This document shows positions 35,511 to 37,801 of a stretch of DNA of 37,801 nt, piece after piece. Each line of letters opens with the position of its first letter. Within the stretch, counting starts at the first letter, position 1. Origin of the DNA: Lingula anatina (lineage: Eukaryota; Brachiopoda; Lingulata; Lingulida; Lingulidae); assembly GCF_001039355.2 (NCBI RefSeq), contig NW_019774292.1, positions 231,696-269,496 of the forward strand, read 5' to 3'. The notes under the pieces are model-generated. The model searched no databases. It saw only the letters and a list, made by a program, of their open reading frames with translations, and was not told where the DNA came from. Position numbers and translations under genes: made by a program.

Positions 35511-37481
35511 ATGTCGGGGCTTAACCAGAATATCACAGGCATTAACGGCAGCAATGCTTCTATGGCGGTCGAAGAAACAAATTATATTCAAAATGGTGTC
35601 GCTCGCGATCCAATTCTAGTCGTCAATCTGTTCCTGCTGTTCGTGGCTCTGATTCTTGGAACTATTGGCAATCTATCCCTGGTAGTTGCTGTCGGGTGCA
35701 GGAGGGCGCTGCAAACCGCTGTCAACGTACCATTGGTCAACCTGGCCATTTCGGACCTGATCATCTGCCTTCTGAGCGTCCCAATCGCGTTTGTGATCAT
35801 TCTAGAGAATTTCACGACGTACATCGTGCCGTTAGAAGTTTGCGTAATGCAAGGGTTTTTTCAATCAACGGGGGAGATTGTTCAGTTGTTGACAATAGCT
35901 GTCATCAGTTACGAAAGGTACCAGGCAGTTGCGAAACCCTTTGACAAAGAGCAAAGGCGTCTGAGAGTGATCGTGATGACAGTGGTGACGTGGACTCTTG
36001 GTCTATCAATAGGCATTATATGGACTGTCCTTTTGCGCGATTCACCTCTGTTTGACATGTGTCTGAAGTACAACACGGAACTTTTACATATGGATGGCGT
36101 CTACAGCCTTTATATTCTATCACCATTAACCGTTGTAACAATTCTTATAGTGTCCGTGGCGTACTGCCGAATACTTTGCAAGGTAGAGGAGAAAAGGAAG
36201 ATATTTAGAAAACCGTTTGGCGGTCAAAAAAACAAGGTTCACCCGATCAGAACTCTGTCAGAAGACGTTCCAAACGGGGAACAAGCCCGGTGCATAGTAA
36301 GTCCCCGGAAAGACATGACTCAAACAACGGCAATTCTTAACTCGTCAGATTTACTGCCGTCAGGAACCCCTCAAGTGAGTCCTCCCGACCAACATACAGT
36401 GGAAACGCACAGACTGAGCACAATTCATTCAACGAGCACAATAACTAAAGAGACACCTGGGTTGAATATAAATGAAGAAAGTGTGCGTAGCACGCAGTGC
36501 GTTTCGAATGAAGCGACTGAAAGGCCATCTATTGGTAAGACAAGTGACAACACCTTGCAATTCCATGATTTTGGTTCAAAAAACAATTTGCAGGGAGTAA
36601 AGCAGGATTCGCCCAATGTCTTAAACGCTGCACGATGCGCGACTAAAAATCATAAAGAAGCGGCGTTTTTGATGCTAGATGGCGCGGATTGTTGTGTGCA
36701 GTGCTCGGGGGTGAATGTTTCTGCGGGAAAAAGGAATCCAAACATTGTTTCACCGCAGAGAGTGAACAATTGGCATTTACCTCAAAGAGTACAAGAATAC
36801 TCAGAGAGGAGTACAAACATAAGCAATCAAAATGACAAAGAAACTCGCGCGAATCTCCGATATTTATCTTACAGCACAATTCCAACAGCACTATCAGATG
36901 CCTGTCGAGCCTCCATTAGTGTAGTCAAAGACTTGTCTGTCAGTGATGCACCTGACAGCACAAACAAAGATCTCATTGAGAATGGGCAGCACCTTCGAGG
37001 CGACTCGGATCGTGACCAAGGATTCCAAGCCGTTCGTCATAGTAATCAGAGCGGCAAAAACACTGCAGAAAAAAGAGAAGACCAGAATGTGACTAACGAA
37101 ATACAAGTGATTGACTTTGATGGCAACGTCACCACATCGCAAGCAGTTGCCGTGGGTGAGGCAAAGATATACGGCTCGGTCTGCGTGATGACTAACAAGA
37201 ACCGGGTTCTTGGTAAGAGACGCCTGGAGACAAAACTTGCCAAGATGACGTCGGTTATTATCGTGACATTCTTTGTATTGTGGCTTCCGGTTCCCATAGC
37301 AACGGTCGTGCAGCGGACGTACTCTGGGCAGCAGGAAGGGGGAAGCTTCGTACTGGTTGATTCTTTGCAGCTGCTGATAGCTACAATAGCTATGTTGAGC
37401 GCTGCCGTTAACCCCATCGTCTACGCCCTTCTGAACAAGAAGTTCAGAGCTGAAATTGCTTGCATCTTGAAACGGCAGTAA
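35511..37481 (+). CDS. Intronless class A (rhodopsin-like) orphan GPCR with a very long third intracellular loop
   Basis: A complete 656-residue seven-helix plasma-membrane receptor in one exon. Asn7, Asn12 and Asn15 are N-glycosylation sequons. TM1 is about 35-61 with the GN motif (Asn54, 1.50). TM2 is 71-97 with LAISD (Asp82, 2.50). TM3 starts after Cys111 (3.25), which pairs with Cys184 in loop 2, and ends in ERY (135-137). TM4 contains Trp161 (4.50) and TM5 is about 194-223. The third intracellular loop runs about 224-577, hydrophilic and Ser/Thr-rich. TM6 has W-L-P (591-593) and TM7 has NPIVY (634-638), followed by a short helix 8. Position 3.32 is Gln118, not the Asp that binds amines, so a classical monoamine receptor is unlikely although the architecture is amine-like. 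An in-frame TAG at 35499 bounds the start. G-protein coupling is expected from the family; the ligand is unknown. Confidence 0.93.
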   Translation: MSGLNQNITGINGSNASMAVEETNYIQNGVARDPILVVNLFLLFVALILGTIGNLSLVVAVGCRRALQTAVNVPLVNLAISDLIICLLSVPIAFVIILENFTTYIVPLEVCVMQGFFQSTGEIVQLLTIAVISYERYQAVAKPFDKEQRRLRVIVMTVVTWTLGLSIGIIWTVLLRDSPLFDMCLKYNTELLHMDGVYSLYILSPLTVVTILIVSVAYCRILCKVEEKRKIFRKPFGGQKNKVHPIRTLSEDVPNGEQARCIVSPRKDMTQTTAILNSSDLLPSGTPQVSPPDQHTVETHRLSTIHSTSTITKETPGLNINEESVRSTQCVSNEATERPSIGKTSDNTLQFHDFGSKNNLQGVKQDSPNVLNAARCATKNHKEAAFLMLDGADCCVQCSGVNVSAGKRNPNIVSPQRVNNWHLPQRVQEYSERSTNISNQNDKETRANLRYLSYSTIPTALSDACRASISVVKDLSVSDAPDSTNKDLIENGQHLRGDSDRDQGFQAVRHSNQSGKNTAEKREDQNVTNEIQVIDFDGNVTTSQAVAVGEAKIYGSVCVMTNKNRVLGKRRLETKLAKMTSVIIVTFFVLWLPVPIATVVQRTYSGQQEGGSFVLVDSLQLLIATIAMLSAAVNPIVYALLNKKFRAEIACILKRQ

Positions 37482-37801
37482 GACGCAATACGTACCTATA
37501 CGTCCGGGCAGTTGGCATTTAGTATAATTTTTGAAGTTAAGGATTAAATGAAAACGAACACTGCACCTTGCTTTGTAATGAACAACAGTTCCTCGTTGAG
37601 ATGTCAACGTTACTTGGCTGTTAATCACAGGCAGGTTCCAATATTTGGTTCCTGTATTTCTGAGGATATTGTCTTCACATTTAAGAATGATAAAACGTTT
37701 ATTGTGGGTTTGACATGCCATTCTGGAACCTCTAGCACGACATTTAGTTTGATATTGTTTACACGTTAATCTTCGTTTCATTTGATCTACGATAGGACTG
37801 T
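37482..37801 (+). other. 3' flank of the GPCR gene with a possible poly(A) signal
   Basis: An ATTAAA hexamer at 37543-37548, 62 bases after the stop codon, is the nearest variant polyadenylation signal. No canonical AATAAA was seen before the window ends. Nothing else is recognised here. Confidence 0.3.

Noticed and set aside
36894-37781. 295-codon minus-strand open frame across the GPCR 3' end
   Set aside because: It is an antisense shadow of the receptor coding sequence, with no recognisable protein similarity of its own.
1-37801. CRISPR arrays, prokaryotic operons, phage genes or a defence system
   Set aside because: No regularly spaced repeats, ribosome-binding sites or compact gene clusters; the sequence is clearly from an animal nuclear genome.

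Overview
This is an AT-rich, gene-poor stretch of animal nuclear DNA, most likely from a marine invertebrate (a lophotrochozoan or an invertebrate deuterostome; I cannot name the species). The reasons are GT-AG splice signals, an intronless rhodopsin-class GPCR, a probable chitin synthase first exon, many microsatellites, a tRNA-derived SINE, several small DNA transposons, and a 267-base scaffold gap. There are no prokaryotic operons, ribosome-binding sites or CRISPR arrays.

Layout. Positions 1-2565 are intergenic or intronic and hold a small transposon (539-646) and a (TAA)n tract that looks like the tail of a minus-strand retroelement. Positions 2566-4283 look like a decayed piggyBac-like element whose parts occur in duplicate; it carries the remnant of an acidic transposase N-terminus on the minus strand. 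More diverged direct repeats run to about 5.0 kb and recur at 6.4-7.0 kb. The first recognisable gene piece is the minus-strand exon at 7722-8183, with two membrane segments like the N-terminus of metazoan chitin synthases. It ends in a perfect donor, so the rest of the gene lies at lower coordinates, largely or wholly outside the window.

Positions 13608-16728 hold two copies of a 1427-bp block on either side of the N gap. They match wherever compared, and the gap cuts copy 1 exactly where copy 2 runs on into new sequence. This is best read as an uncollapsed contig overlap or haplotype duplicate, not biology. Just beyond it (about 16.78-17.14 kb) is a promoter-like, E-box-rich stretch ending in an ATG and a strong donor, possibly the first exon of a plus-strand transcript.

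Positions 17.1-35.0 kb are mostly non-coding. They hold two more miniature transposons with clear target-site duplications, a GCAGTA/TACTGC repeat cluster, the SINE, many simple repeats and three weak exon candidates. The plus-strand gene at 35511-37481 is the one complete gene: a 656-residue class A GPCR with a very long third intracellular loop. It lacks the Asp3.32 of aminergic receptors and is best called an orphan receptor.

The chitin synthase exon and the GPCR show no functional relationship; they are simply neighbours in a sparse genome. I found no convincing new multi-gene system. The most informative items are the duplicated-module piggyBac-like element, the pair of CAG-ended elements with 5-bp target duplications, the templated-insertion scar near 13.63 kb, and the assembly duplication.
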